Assembly (NCBI GenBank): GCA_900545865.1
Contig: URAN01000028.1
Location: forward strand, 1 to 36,249
DNA from: an uncultured Eubacteriales bacterium
Lineage (GTDB): Bacteria; Bacillota; Clostridia; Monoglobales; Monoglobaceae
DNA length: 36,249 nt
Reading direction: 5' to 3'
Shown: piece by piece, positions 24,032 through 32,800 of the stretch
Numbering within the stretch: the stretch's first letter is position 1
Layout: each line of letters opens with the position of its first letter
The notes under the pieces: model-generated
What the model was told of the DNA's origin: nothing
Databases searched by the model: none
The model's input: only the letters and a program-made list of their open reading frames with translations
Made by a program: the position numbers and the translations under genes

Positions 24032-25468
24032 TCAATACGCGTTTTCCAAATTCGTACCGGGGAAGTAGTGCAAGAGTATGTCGACATACGAAAATCCTGC
24101 CTCCGCCATTCCTTTTGCGCCGTATTGGCTCATTCCGACTCCGTGACCCCAGCCCGTTCCGTTAAACACAAAGCCCGTATTCTCCGCACCGCTGTTCTCG
24201 GTAATATCATACTGTTTCTGATATGTTCCGTTCGTGGTAAAAAGCGTCTTTGCTTCAAGCGTTGCACGCCCTGCGGCGGTGAGCATTACAATCTCATTCA
24301 CCTTTTTGGGCGTGATGTCTTTGCCGTCACTGACCTGAACGGTCGGAATATTCTGTCCCTCGTTATTTCCCGATACGGTGAACTGCTGGCTTTTGGTAAC
24401 GGTATTGAATATCGTTCGGCACGCCTCGCGCTCAAACACCTTTGTTCCCTTATCGCCCATCACTTCAAGCTTTAAAACGCGTCCGTTCTCGGAATATTCT
24501 GTCGCCTTTATCGATGTTACGTTTCCTACATTATATCCCTTGTTGCGCATAATGGTTGTCGCCTCGTCACGCGTCAGAGAGCCTGTCCATATTCCGTTCG
24601 GAACATTTGCCGTATCCTCATAGCTGTTGTCCACGCTTATCAAATACGGAACGCTGTTGCCCCATACGTTTTTAACGTCCTCGGTTCTCGCGCCCGCACT
24701 CGCCGAATAATAAAGCTGCGCCGGCTTTCCGTTATATGTAAGAATTTGGTTTGCTGTGCTGTCAACCGGGACATAAGACTTGTCCGTTTCATATCTTGTT
24801 CCCGAATACGCCTGACAGCAAACGTTACAGCACAAATCAAATCCGTATTCCGAATGCTTTCCGAGATTGTTCGCCGCATAATTCCGCGCACATACCGCCT
24901 GTGCTTTAAGTGCCTCTTGCGCCCATGACGGACTCATCTCGCGCGATATAACGCCATAGAGATAGTTATTCATAAACACAACGTTTGTTATTACGTTCTT
25001 TCCGTTCACGGTCTTGAAATCAAGTCCGCCGCGATATTCGATGCCGTCTATTTTTAATCTTCGTTCCATTCCGCCCACTGTCGGAAAAACGCCGAGACCG
25101 ACCGCGGCGTCATCGGCTTTGTACACAACCGAGCCGCCCGAGGTTGCCGCAACGCCGCCGTTGGTGAACGCGACCTTTATTTCCTTTGCGTTCGTGCTTC
25201 CCGTCTGGGTGAAGTCCGTTCCCGAATACGTACCGAAATAGAATCCGTGTTCACTCGACAGAGTAACCTCGCTCTTTTCGTTCGCGCCGTAAAAAAGCCC
25301 TATTCTCAGATATGACGGAATACTGTAATCCGCAAATGCGGGCGTGCACACCGAAACGGCGCACACACAAAGCGAAATTGACAAAACAAGCGTCATAATT
25401 TTATGTAAGCCGCGCCGATTCTTTTTGCCGCCGATTCGTCCGAAACCAAAACTGCCAAAGATGTTCAT
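24032..25468 (-). CDS. spoIID: SpoIID/LytB-domain protein (stage II sporulation protein D-like)
   Basis: Lytic transglycosylase-type peptidoglycan enzyme; SpoIID helps drive engulfment of the forespore by cutting septal and forespore-side wall glycan. The 478-residue protein has an N-terminal membrane segment or signal (about 22-47), and the SpoIID domain with the catalytic glutamate block VISREMSPSWAQEALKAQAV (Glu177) and the C-terminal signature GWGHGVGMSQYGAKGMA (about 440-456). B. subtilis SpoIID is about 340 residues; the extra N-terminal part (50-150) is an SH3-like or accessory region I do not recognise. It could be a SpoIID-domain paralogue rather than SpoIID itself, because the usual spoIIQ/spoIIID neighbours are missing. 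AAAGGATG lies upstream of the ATG. Confidence 0.85.
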   Translation of the reverse strand: MNIFGSFGFGRIGGKKNRRGLHKIMTLVLSISLCVCAVSVCTPAFADYSIPSYLRIGLFYGANEKSEVTLSSEHGFYFGTYSGTDFTQTGSTNAKEIKVAFTNGGVAATSGGSVVYKADDAAVGLGVFPTVGGMERRLKIDGIEYRGGLDFKTVNGKNVITNVVFMNNYLYGVISREMSPSWAQEALKAQAVCARNYAANNLGKHSEYGFDLCCNVCCQAYSGTRYETDKSYVPVDSTANQILTYNGKPAQLYYSASAGARTEDVKNVWGNSVPYLISVDNSYEDTANVPNGIWTGSLTRDEATTIMRNKGYNVGNVTSIKATEYSENGRVLKLEVMGDKGTKVFEREACRTIFNTVTKSQQFTVSGNNEGQNIPTVQVSDGKDITPKKVNEIVMLTAAGRATLEAKTLFTTNGTYQKQYDITENSGAENTGFVFNGTGWGHGVGMSQYGAKGMAEAGFSYVDILLHYFPGTNLENAY

Positions 25469-25694
25469 TTAAACCATCCTTTCTTTTTGATTGAATATTT
25501 TCAAAGCGAAATTTTCATATTTCAAAGTCCTTATAACTTTTCAATATATATAATAGCACAAATATATGACAAATTCCAGTACAATTTTTAAAAAAAGTAA
25601 TGCCGATTTATTAAATTTTAATTACAATTGCAAGATTTTATATATAATCACCAAAAACATCTTATAAATAACTGCTTTTTTACCAAAATAACGT
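25469..25694. other. AT-rich gap between the SpoIID-like gene and asd
   Basis: Part of a 369-base gene-free stretch (25469-25837). Very AT-rich, divergently flanked. It must hold the promoter of the SpoIID-like gene on the minus strand, but I found no site that fits SigE or SigA well. No RNA gene or riboswitch is recognised. Confidence 0.5.
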
Positions 25695-25723
25695 TTGACA
25701 TATCCGCTGTAATAACATATAAT
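25695..25723 (+). promoter_or_regulatory. Full-consensus SigA promoter of the asd-dap operon
   Basis: TTGACA (25695-25700), exactly 17 bases, TATAAT (25718-25723): no mismatch to the vegetative consensus. The start would be near 25730, giving a leader of about 108 bases before asd. Confidence 0.9.
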
Positions 25724-25837
25724 ATTATAGTGTAAGATGAATTTCACATATGAATAATATAGTAACCGAAATTTGCCGATGTTTTGCTTTTCAAAACCGA
25801 TTAATTGCGGTTACGGCTGTTACAGGAGGAATATATT

Positions 25838-26950
25838 TTGAGTAATTCAGATGTTAAAAACTGCGCAGGAAAACACTACAACGTAGGCATAATAGGTGCA
25901 ACGGGCATGGTCGGACAGCGTTTTATCACGCTGCTTGATGAACATCCGTGGTTCAACCTTAAAGTTCTCGCCGCGTCACCGCGAAGCGCCGGAAAGAAAT
26001 ATTCCGAAGCTATCGGAAATCGCTGGTCAATGACCGTTCCCATTCCGAGTGACGTTGCGGATATGACGGTTCTTGACGCAACCGCGGATATTGACAAGAT
26101 TGCGTCACAGGTTGACTTTGTTTTCTGTGCCGTTGATATGAAAAAGGACGAAATCCGCGCCCTCGAAGAGGCGTATGCAAAGGCTGAATGCCCCGTTGTT
26201 TCAAACAACTCGGCACACAGACACACACCCGATGTTCCTATGATTGTTCCCGAAATCAATCCCGAACACGCCGAAATTATCGCCGCACAGAGAAAACGTC
26301 TGGGTACAAAACGCGGCTTTGTCGCGGTTAAATCCAACTGTTCTCTTCAAAGCTATGTACCGGCTCTTCACCCTCTTATGAAGTTCGGCGTTACAAAGGT
26401 TTTGGCTTGCACATATCAGGCAATCTCGGGCGCAGGCAAGACCTTTGAAAGCTGGCCCGAAATGGTGGATAACGTTATTCCTTACATCGGCGGCGAAGAG
26501 GAAAAGAGCGAAATTGAACCCCTTAAAATTTGGGGACACATCGAGGGCGACAAGATTGTCGATGCCGACGGCCCGGCAATAACGACTCAATGTCTGCGCG
26601 TTCCGGCATCGGACGGACATATGGCGGCGGTATTCGTAAGCTTTGAAAACAAACCGTCAATCGATGAGATTAAACAGGCTTGGAAGGATTTCAGCGGTGT
26701 CCCGCAAGAGCTTAACCTTCCGCACGCACCGAAACAGTTCCTTAACTATTTCGAAGAACCCGACCGTCCTCAGACGAGACTCGACAGAAATTTAGAGGGC
26801 GGTATGGCTGTTTCAATGGGTCGTCTGCGCGAGGATTCACAGTACGATTATAAATTTGTCTGCCTTTCACATAACACCCTTAGAGGTGCGGCAGGCGGAG
26901 CAGTTCTTATGGCAGAGCTGCTCGCGGCAAAAGGATATTTTGAACGCTAA
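25838..26950 (+). CDS. asd: Aspartate-semialdehyde dehydrogenase
   Basis: NADP-dependent reduction of aspartyl phosphate to aspartate semialdehyde, the branch point to lysine/diaminopimelate, threonine and methionine. It starts at TTG (25838), eight bases after AGGAGG; no ATG is available in frame. The 370-residue product has the NADP loop GATGMVG (20-26), the catalytic cysteine in KSNCSLQSY (Cys168) and the acid-base histidine in ASDGHMAAV (His261). The pattern, including IVPEINPEHA and FESWPEMVDNVIPYIGGEE, is the archaeal/fungal-type Asd rather than the E. coli or B. subtilis type, a form also common in Clostridia. First gene of a five-gene unit, with dapA 22 bases downstream. Confidence 0.95.
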   Translation: MSNSDVKNCAGKHYNVGIIGATGMVGQRFITLLDEHPWFNLKVLAASPRSAGKKYSEAIGNRWSMTVPIPSDVADMTVLDATADIDKIASQVDFVFCAVDMKKDEIRALEEAYAKAECPVVSNNSAHRHTPDVPMIVPEINPEHAEIIAAQRKRLGTKRGFVAVKSNCSLQSYVPALHPLMKFGVTKVLACTYQAISGAGKTFESWPEMVDNVIPYIGGEEEKSEIEPLKIWGHIEGDKIVDADGPAITTQCLRVPASDGHMAAVFVSFENKPSIDEIKQAWKDFSGVPQELNLPHAPKQFLNYFEEPDRPQTRLDRNLEGGMAVSMGRLREDSQYDYKFVCLSHNTLRGAAGGAVLMAELLAAKGYFER

Positions 26951-26972
26951 TTATTAATAAGGAGGAAGTTTG

Positions 26973-27869
26973 ATGAAAACTCCAATATTTACAGGTTCGG
27001 GCGTTGCACTTGTCACACCTATGACAAAAGACGGCGTTGATTTTGATAAGCTCGCCGAACTGATTGAATTTCATATAGCAAACAAGACGGACGCGCTTAT
27101 AGTATGCGGCACGACCGGTGAGGCATCAACAATGCCCGATGATGAACATAAAGAGGTTATGCGCCGCTCGGTTGAAATTGCGGCAGGCAGGATTCCGATA
27201 ATTGTCGGAACAGGAAGCAATGACACGGCTCACGCTGTGGATTTCAGCCAATATGCGGAAAAGGTCGGCGCGGACGGAGTTTTGGTGGTTACACCGTATT
27301 ATAACAAAACCACGCAACATGGTCTTTATATTCACACCAAGACCATCGCCGATAGCATTAACATTCCGATTATCCTCTATAATGTTCCGAGCCGTACCGG
27401 GCTTGGCTTTACGGTGGAGACGCTTAAAAAATTAGATGAGATTCCGAACATCAACGCAATCAAAGAGGCAAGCGGCGACGTCGGATTTATGGCAAGGATT
27501 GCCGCCGAGACCGACCTTGTTATATACTCGGGCAACGATGATATGATTGTTCCATGTCTTTCGCTCGGCGGAAAGGGCGTTATCTCGGTTATGGCGAACA
27601 TCGCCCCGAGAGAGACTCACGATATTTGCGAAAAGTATTTCAACGGCGATACGAACGGTTCAAGAGATATGTTTCTTAAATACTTAAAGCTCGCACGGAC
27701 TTTGTTTATCGAGGTCAACCCCGTTCCCGTTAAGACGGCGATGAACCTGCTTGGCTATAACGTGGGAATTTTCAGACTGCCGCTTTGCGATATGCTTCCT
27801 GAAAATCTTGTTAAACTCGAAAATGTTCTGACCGAATACGGTCTTAAAAACAATGATATAATCGAATAA
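26973..27869 (+). CDS. dapA: 4-hydroxy-tetrahydrodipicolinate synthase
   Basis: Condenses pyruvate with aspartate semialdehyde, the first step specific to lysine and diaminopimelate. The ATG at 26973 has GGAGG seven bases upstream (298 residues). Family marks: CGTTGEASTM near residue 46, LYNVPSRTG with the catalytic Tyr136, and the Schiff-base lysine in NAIKEASGDV (Lys164). Full length. It follows asd by 22 bases and precedes dapB after a 72-base gap that holds a 12-bp perfect hairpin (27875-27907). In spore formers dipicolinate is also made from the product of this enzyme. Confidence 0.97.
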   Translation: MKTPIFTGSGVALVTPMTKDGVDFDKLAELIEFHIANKTDALIVCGTTGEASTMPDDEHKEVMRRSVEIAAGRIPIIVGTGSNDTAHAVDFSQYAEKVGADGVLVVTPYYNKTTQHGLYIHTKTIADSINIPIILYNVPSRTGLGFTVETLKKLDEIPNINAIKEASGDVGFMARIAAETDLVIYSGNDDMIVPCLSLGGKGVISVMANIAPRETHDICEKYFNGDTNGSRDMFLKYLKLARTLFIEVNPVPVKTAMNLLGYNVGIFRLPLCDMLPENLVKLENVLTEYGLKNNDIIE

Positions 27870-27874
27870 TTTTA

Positions 27875-27907
27875 TTTCGGCTTTTGTTATTGCGGCAAAA
27901 GCCGAAA
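27875..27907 (+). promoter_or_regulatory. Intercistronic hairpin between dapA and dapB
   Basis: A 12-bp perfect stem TTTCGGCTTTTG (27875-27886) with CAAAAGCCGAAA (27896-27907), 9-base loop. TTTTTT follows only after about 7 more bases. It could be a partial terminator, an attenuator or an mRNA-processing or stability element that lowers dapB expression relative to dapA. Confidence 0.6.
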
Positions 27908-27941
27908 ACTATACTTTTTTAAATTTTATGAGGTGATACAG

Positions 27942-28721
27942 ATGACAAACATTCTCTTATGCGGAATCTGCGGCAAGATGGGTCATGCGGTTGTCCGCGC
28001 GGCGAATGAAAAAGATGATATAAACATAATCGCCGGATATGATATAAAACAATCCCCCGATTTTGATATTCCCGTTTATACCGACTTTAACACCCTTGAA
28101 TCGGAAGGCGCGGTTATGAAAGAGATTGACGCAATTGTTGATTTTTCGCATCCGTCAATGACCGATTCAATCATTGATTTTGCGGTACGAAACGATGTTC
28201 CGTCCGTTATATGCACAACTGGGCTTTCGGGCGAACAGATTTCAAAAATCAATGCGGCGGCCGAAAAGACTGCTATGTTTTTCTCTGCAAATATGTCTCT
28301 CGGCGTAAACCTTTTGATTGATTTGGTACAGCGTGCCGCAAAGGTTTTAGAGGATAATTTTGATATTGAGATAATAGAAAAGCATCATAATCAGAAGCTT
28401 GACGCGCCCAGCGGAACGGCTATCGCCATTGCGGATGCAATCTCGGACGCGGTATCATACGAACCCGAATACACCTATGACCGCCACAGCGTCAGAAGAA
28501 AGCGCGGCAAGACAGAGATTGGCATTTCATCACTCCGCGGCGGTACGATTGTCGGCGAACACTCGGTCATCTTTGCCGGCTGTGACGAGGTTATCGAGCT
28601 TAAACACACGGCAACGTCAAAGGAAGTCTTTGCGGTCGGCGCAATCAAAGCGGCGGCATTTATCAAAGGACTTAAACCCGGAATGTACAGCATGAAAGAT
28701 CTTATCGGCTCACAAAAATAA
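27942..28721 (+). CDS. dapB: 4-hydroxy-tetrahydrodipicolinate reductase
   Basis: NAD(P)H-dependent second enzyme of the diaminopimelate branch. I start at the ATG at 27942, six bases after GAGGTG; the GTG at 27933 is itself part of that ribosome-binding site. The 259-residue product has the nucleotide-binding loop GICGKMGHAV, the VDFSHPSM and CTTGLSGEQ blocks, and the signature EIIEKHHNQKLDAPSGTA with the catalytic histidine and lysine. It follows dapA, and a tandem ACT protein gene follows 40 bases later. Confidence 0.96.
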   Translation: MTNILLCGICGKMGHAVVRAANEKDDINIIAGYDIKQSPDFDIPVYTDFNTLESEGAVMKEIDAIVDFSHPSMTDSIIDFAVRNDVPSVICTTGLSGEQISKINAAAEKTAMFFSANMSLGVNLLIDLVQRAAKVLEDNFDIEIIEKHHNQKLDAPSGTAIAIADAISDAVSYEPEYTYDRHSVRRKRGKTEIGISSLRGGTIVGEHSVIFAGCDEVIELKHTATSKEVFAVGAIKAAAFIKGLKPGMYSMKDLIGSQK

Positions 28722-28761
28722 TAAAAATAATATATTTGATTTAAGAAAGGATGGATTAACA

Positions 28762-29217
28762 ATGATTAAAACCATAACACAAATTGACTATCTCGAGGAT
28801 GTGGCACTTGTCACGGTGAACAATATTCCGAACAGCACAAAAAACGTTTCGTTTATTCTGAATGAAATAGCGTCACGTGATGTGACGGTCGATATGATAT
28901 GCCAGACCGCACCGTATAAGGACAAAATAAATCTGTCCTTTACTGTCCCCCAAGACAGCCTTTCGGATGTTATCGCCGCAACAACCGCGTTTCGCAGTGT
29001 AAGCCCCGATATTTCGACCGACCTTAACGGCAACAACACAAAAATTATTCTTGTCGGCGAAGGAATGCGCAACACCTCGGGCGTTGCCGCACAGCTGTTT
29101 GAGCTTTTCGCCGAATCGAATATCAAGGTTAAGCTTATCACCACGGGCGAAACCGAAATTTCGTGTCTGCTTGATATAAAAGACATTGACGCGGCAAAAA
29201 AGCTGCTTGCGGAATAA
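28762..29217 (+). CDS. Stand-alone tandem ACT-domain protein, aspartokinase regulatory-subunit-like
   Basis: A 151-residue protein that matches only the C-terminal regulatory half of aspartokinase: first ACT domain around residues 12-75 (ALVTVNNIPNSTKNVSFILN, DVTVDMICQ, NLSFTVPQDSL) and second around 92-148 (VGEGMRNTSGVAAQLFELFA, NIKVKLITTGETEIS). No kinase catalytic domain precedes it; upstream is dapB. In B. subtilis aspartokinase II a beta subunit of this kind is made from an internal start inside lysC; here it is a separate gene in the lysine/DAP operon, so binding lysine or threonine and modulating an aspartokinase encoded elsewhere is the natural inference. AAAGGATG is the ribosome-binding site. 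Its stop is two bases from the next ATG. Confidence 0.85.
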   Translation: MIKTITQIDYLEDVALVTVNNIPNSTKNVSFILNEIASRDVTVDMICQTAPYKDKINLSFTVPQDSLSDVIAATTAFRSVSPDISTDLNGNNTKIILVGEGMRNTSGVAAQLFELFAESNIKVKLITTGETEISCLLDIKDIDAAKKLLAE

Positions 29218-29219
29218 TT

Positions 29220-29795
29220 ATGAACGATTTTAACATCGAGAATATAAAGGTAATATACAGCAACCGCAAGACCTTTGGGCTTGAAATAAAACCGAATGAA
29301 GAAATTGTCGCACGGGTTCCCGCCCGTGCGGCTCTTTGCGATATAGAGAATTTTATACACAAGCATCAACGATGGATTGAAAATCACCTTAAAAAGATTC
29401 GTGCGGTGAACGAAAGTGCTGCGGCGGCTTCCCAAATCACAATCGATGACATAAAAAAGCTTGCCGACAAGGCAGCCGAATACATCCCCGAACGGGTCAA
29501 ATATTACGCCGACATAATCGGCACGGATTACGGACAAATCACGATACGGGCGCAAAAAACGCGCTGGGGCAGCTGTACGGCAAAAGGAAATCTGAACTTT
29601 AACTGTCTGCTTATGCTCACGCCGCCCGAGGTCATCGACAGCGTGATAGTACACGAACTGTGCCACAGGCTTGAAATGAACCACTCCAAGCGTTTTTATA
29701 CCGCCGTTTATAAATTCTGTCCCGATTATGATAGGTGTAACACGTGGCTTAAAAGTCACGGCGCGGAACTTATGCGCCGCGCCTTTACCGGATAA
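29220..29795 (+). CDS. YgjP-like metallopeptidase domain protein (M48-related, DUF45)
   Basis: A 191-residue cytoplasmic protein of the YgjP/DUF45 (SprT-like zincin) family; the cellular role is not established. The signature KTRWGSCTAKGNLNFN and the zinc motif VIVHELCHRLEMNHSKRF (His145, Glu146, His149 and His155) are intact, so a metallopeptidase activity is plausible. It begins two bases after the ACT gene with no clear ribosome-binding site of its own, which suggests translational coupling. It is the last gene of the asd-dap unit, before the terminator at 29812-29847. Confidence 0.88.
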   Translation: MNDFNIENIKVIYSNRKTFGLEIKPNEEIVARVPARAALCDIENFIHKHQRWIENHLKKIRAVNESAAAASQITIDDIKKLADKAAEYIPERVKYYADIIGTDYGQITIRAQKTRWGSCTAKGNLNFNCLLMLTPPEVIDSVIVHELCHRLEMNHSKRFYTAVYKFCPDYDRCNTWLKSHGAELMRRAFTG

Positions 29796-29811
29796 TATAT
29801 CTTAAAACAGC

Positions 29812-29847
29812 AAATGCACTGCCGAACAAACGACAGTGCATTTTTTT
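29812..29847 (+). terminator. Intrinsic terminator of the asd-dap operon
   Basis: A 10-bp perfect stem AAATGCACTG (29812-29821) with CAGTGCATTT (29834-29843), running into TTTTTTT. It lies between two convergent genes; the T-run serves the plus strand. Confidence 0.88.
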
Positions 29848-29860
29848 ATGAGCGGCAATA

Positions 29861-32800
29861 TTAGTCTTTCGCCATTCTCTTATATGTTTCGTATCTTTCC
29901 GTCAAGTCTCTTTCCGCTTTTTCAAAGAGCTTATCCGCAATTTCGGGATACCCTTTTTTAAGCATCAAGTAACGGTTTTCGCCCATCATAAAGTCGACAA
30001 TCTTACCTGTCGGCTCTTTCGAGTCGAGAACGAACGGATTCTTGCCTTCTTCCGCAAGTTCGGGGTTGAATCTCCAGAGATGCCAATATCCTGTTTCAAC
30101 AGCCTTTTTCTCCTCTGCTATTGAGTTACCCATACCGCCTTTTGCTTTAATTCCGTGGTTAATACACGGCGCATAAGCGATAACGAGTGACGGACCGGGA
30201 TAAGCCTCTGCCTCTTTTATGGCCTTAAGAGCCTGTGCAGGGTTAGCGCCGAGAGCAATCTGTGCAACGTATACATAACCGTATGTTGTTGCAATCATGC
30301 CCAAATCCTTTTTCTTGACTCTCTTACCCGATGCGGCAAATTTAGCAACCGCCGCGGTCGGAGTAGCCTTTGATGACTGTCCGCCGGTGTTTGAATAAAC
30401 CTCGGTATCAACGACAAAGATATTTATATCCTCGCCCGATGCAATAACGTGGTCAAGACCGCCGTAACCAATATCATAAGCCCAGCCGTCGCCGCCGAAT
30501 ACCCACTGTGAACGCTTAACGAGATAGTCGCATCTGTCGGCGATTTCTTTAACCGCCGCATTTGACATATCCGCGTCCTTGATGAGTTTCTCTATCTTAT
30601 CGGCTGCCGCCTGTGACGCTTTTGCATCCTCTTTGTTTTCCTGCCACTCGGCAAACGCCGCCGCAAGCTCGTGTGAAACGGAATCCTTTACCTCGTCCAT
30701 TCTCGCCGAAAGCGTAGCCTTTATCTTTTTATTTGCCTTAACCATACCGAGACCGAACTCCGCATTATCCTCAAACAGTGAGTTCGCCCAAGCAGGACCT
30801 CTGCCGTCTTTATCCTTACAATAAGGCATTGACGGTGCGCTGCCGCCCCAAATTGAGGTACAGCCCGTTGCATTCGCAACAATCATCCTGTTACCGAAAA
30901 GCTGAGTTATAAGCTTGATATACGGTGTTTCGCCACAACCCGCACACGCGCCCGAGAATTCGAGATACGGCTGTGCGAACTGTGAATTTTTAATATTTGC
31001 CGAAATATCAACAAGTTTAGCCTTGTTGGATACCTCGTTAATTCCGTATTCCCAGTTGGGTTCTTCCGTCGGGGTCACATCATCAATCGGTTTCATAACA
31101 AGAGCCTTGCCTTTAGGTGCGGGACATACATTTGCGCATACTCCGCATCCCAAACAGTCAAGCGGCGATACCTGCATTCTGTATTCAAGACCGCCGAGTT
31201 CCTTACCAATAGCCTTCTTTGTTTCGAACGCCGCCGGAGCCGCCGCCTTTTCATCAGCGTCAACCAAAACGGGGCGGATTGCCGCGTGCGGACATACGAG
31301 CGAACACTGGTTACACTGAATACAATTGTCAATCTGCCATTCGGGAACGAGTACTGCAACGCCTCTCTTTTCATATCTTGACGTGCCTGTCTCAAACGTA
31401 CCGTCCTCTCTGCCCTCGAATACGCTGACGGGCAGTTTATTACCTCTCTGAGCGTTTACGGGGTCAACAATCTTTTTGATGAATTCGGGTCTGTCATTAT
31501 CGACATTCTCGGTTTCAACCGCGTCTTTCCACTCTGACGGAACATCAATCTTAACCAATGCGTCAATCGCACCGTCAACTGCATCACAATTCATCTTAAC
31601 GATTTCGTCGCCTTTTTTGCCATAGGTCTTTTTGATTGCCTCTTTGATAAGCGTAACCGCTTTGTCAAACGGAATAACCTCCGACAGTTTAAAGAACGCG
31701 CTTTGCGTTACCATATTTATTCTTGTCGGTCCGAGTCCGACCTTAACCGCAACGTCAACCGCGTTTATGATATAAAAGTTTATATCATTGTCGGCGATAT
31801 ATTTCTTAACGTGTGCCGGGAGCTTTTCATCCAGCTCATCGGGTTTCCATACACAGTTGAGCAGGAACGTTCCGCCCTTTTTCAAGCCGTCCAAAACATC
31901 ATACTGATAAATATATGCCGGCTTGTGACAGGCGATATAATCAGCCTCGTCAAGCAGGTATGTCGAGCGAATCGGGGTCTTGCCGAATCTTAAATGTGAC
32001 ATTGTTACACCGCCCGATTTTTTAGAGTCATAGTCAAAGTACGCCTGAGCATAAAGGTCGGTGTTGTCGCCGATAATCTTGATTGCGTCTTTGTTTGCGC
32101 CGACAGTACCGTCCGAACCGAATCCCCAGAACTTACAACGGGTTGTTCCCTCGGGTGCGGCGTTGATTCTCTCGCCCAATTCAAGCGAGTGATTTGTGAC
32201 ATCATCGACGATACCGATGGTGAACTCATTTTTAGGCTCATCCGATGCGAGGTTGTCGAATACGGCAACGAGCTGTGTCGGGGTTGTATCTTTTGAACCC
32301 AAGCCGTAACGTCCGCCGATGATTGTCGGGGCGTCCTTACAACCCTTATAAAGGCTGCAAACATCGAGATAGAGCGGATCGCCGAGTGCACCCGGCTCTT
32401 TTGTTCTGTCGAGAACCGCGATTCTCTTAACCGTGTCGGGCATTACATTAAAGAAGTATTTTGCCGAGAACGGACGATAGAGGTGAACCTCTAAAACACC
32501 GACTTTTCTGCCCGATGCATTGAGATAATCAACCGTCTCTTGAAGAGCCTGACAGACGCTTCCCATAGCAACGATTACATCGGTTGCATCGGCCGCGCCA
32601 TAGTAATTGAACGGCTTGTACGTGCGCCCGGTAATCTTGCTGATTTCATCCATATATTCGGCAACAATATCGGGAACAGCCTCATAATATTTGTTTGCCG
32701 CCTCTCTGCCCTGGAAGTAAATATCTCCGTTTTGAGCCGTACCCCTGAGAACAGGATGTTCGGGGTTAAGCGCACGGTCTTTGAACGCCTTTAACGCGTC

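Noticed and set aside
25495..25560. SigE promoter for the SpoIID-like gene
   Set aside because: Partial -35 and -10 matches are present but never together at the required 14-15 base spacing.
25724..25837. Lysine riboswitch in the asd leader
   Set aside because: The leader of about 108 bases is much shorter than a lysine riboswitch (about 170 bases or more) and shows none of its conserved helices.
28788..29759. 323-codon open frame on the minus strand opposite the ACT and YgjP-like genes
   Set aside because: It mirrors two recognisable plus-strand genes, has no family resemblance and no ribosome-binding site; an antisense shadow.
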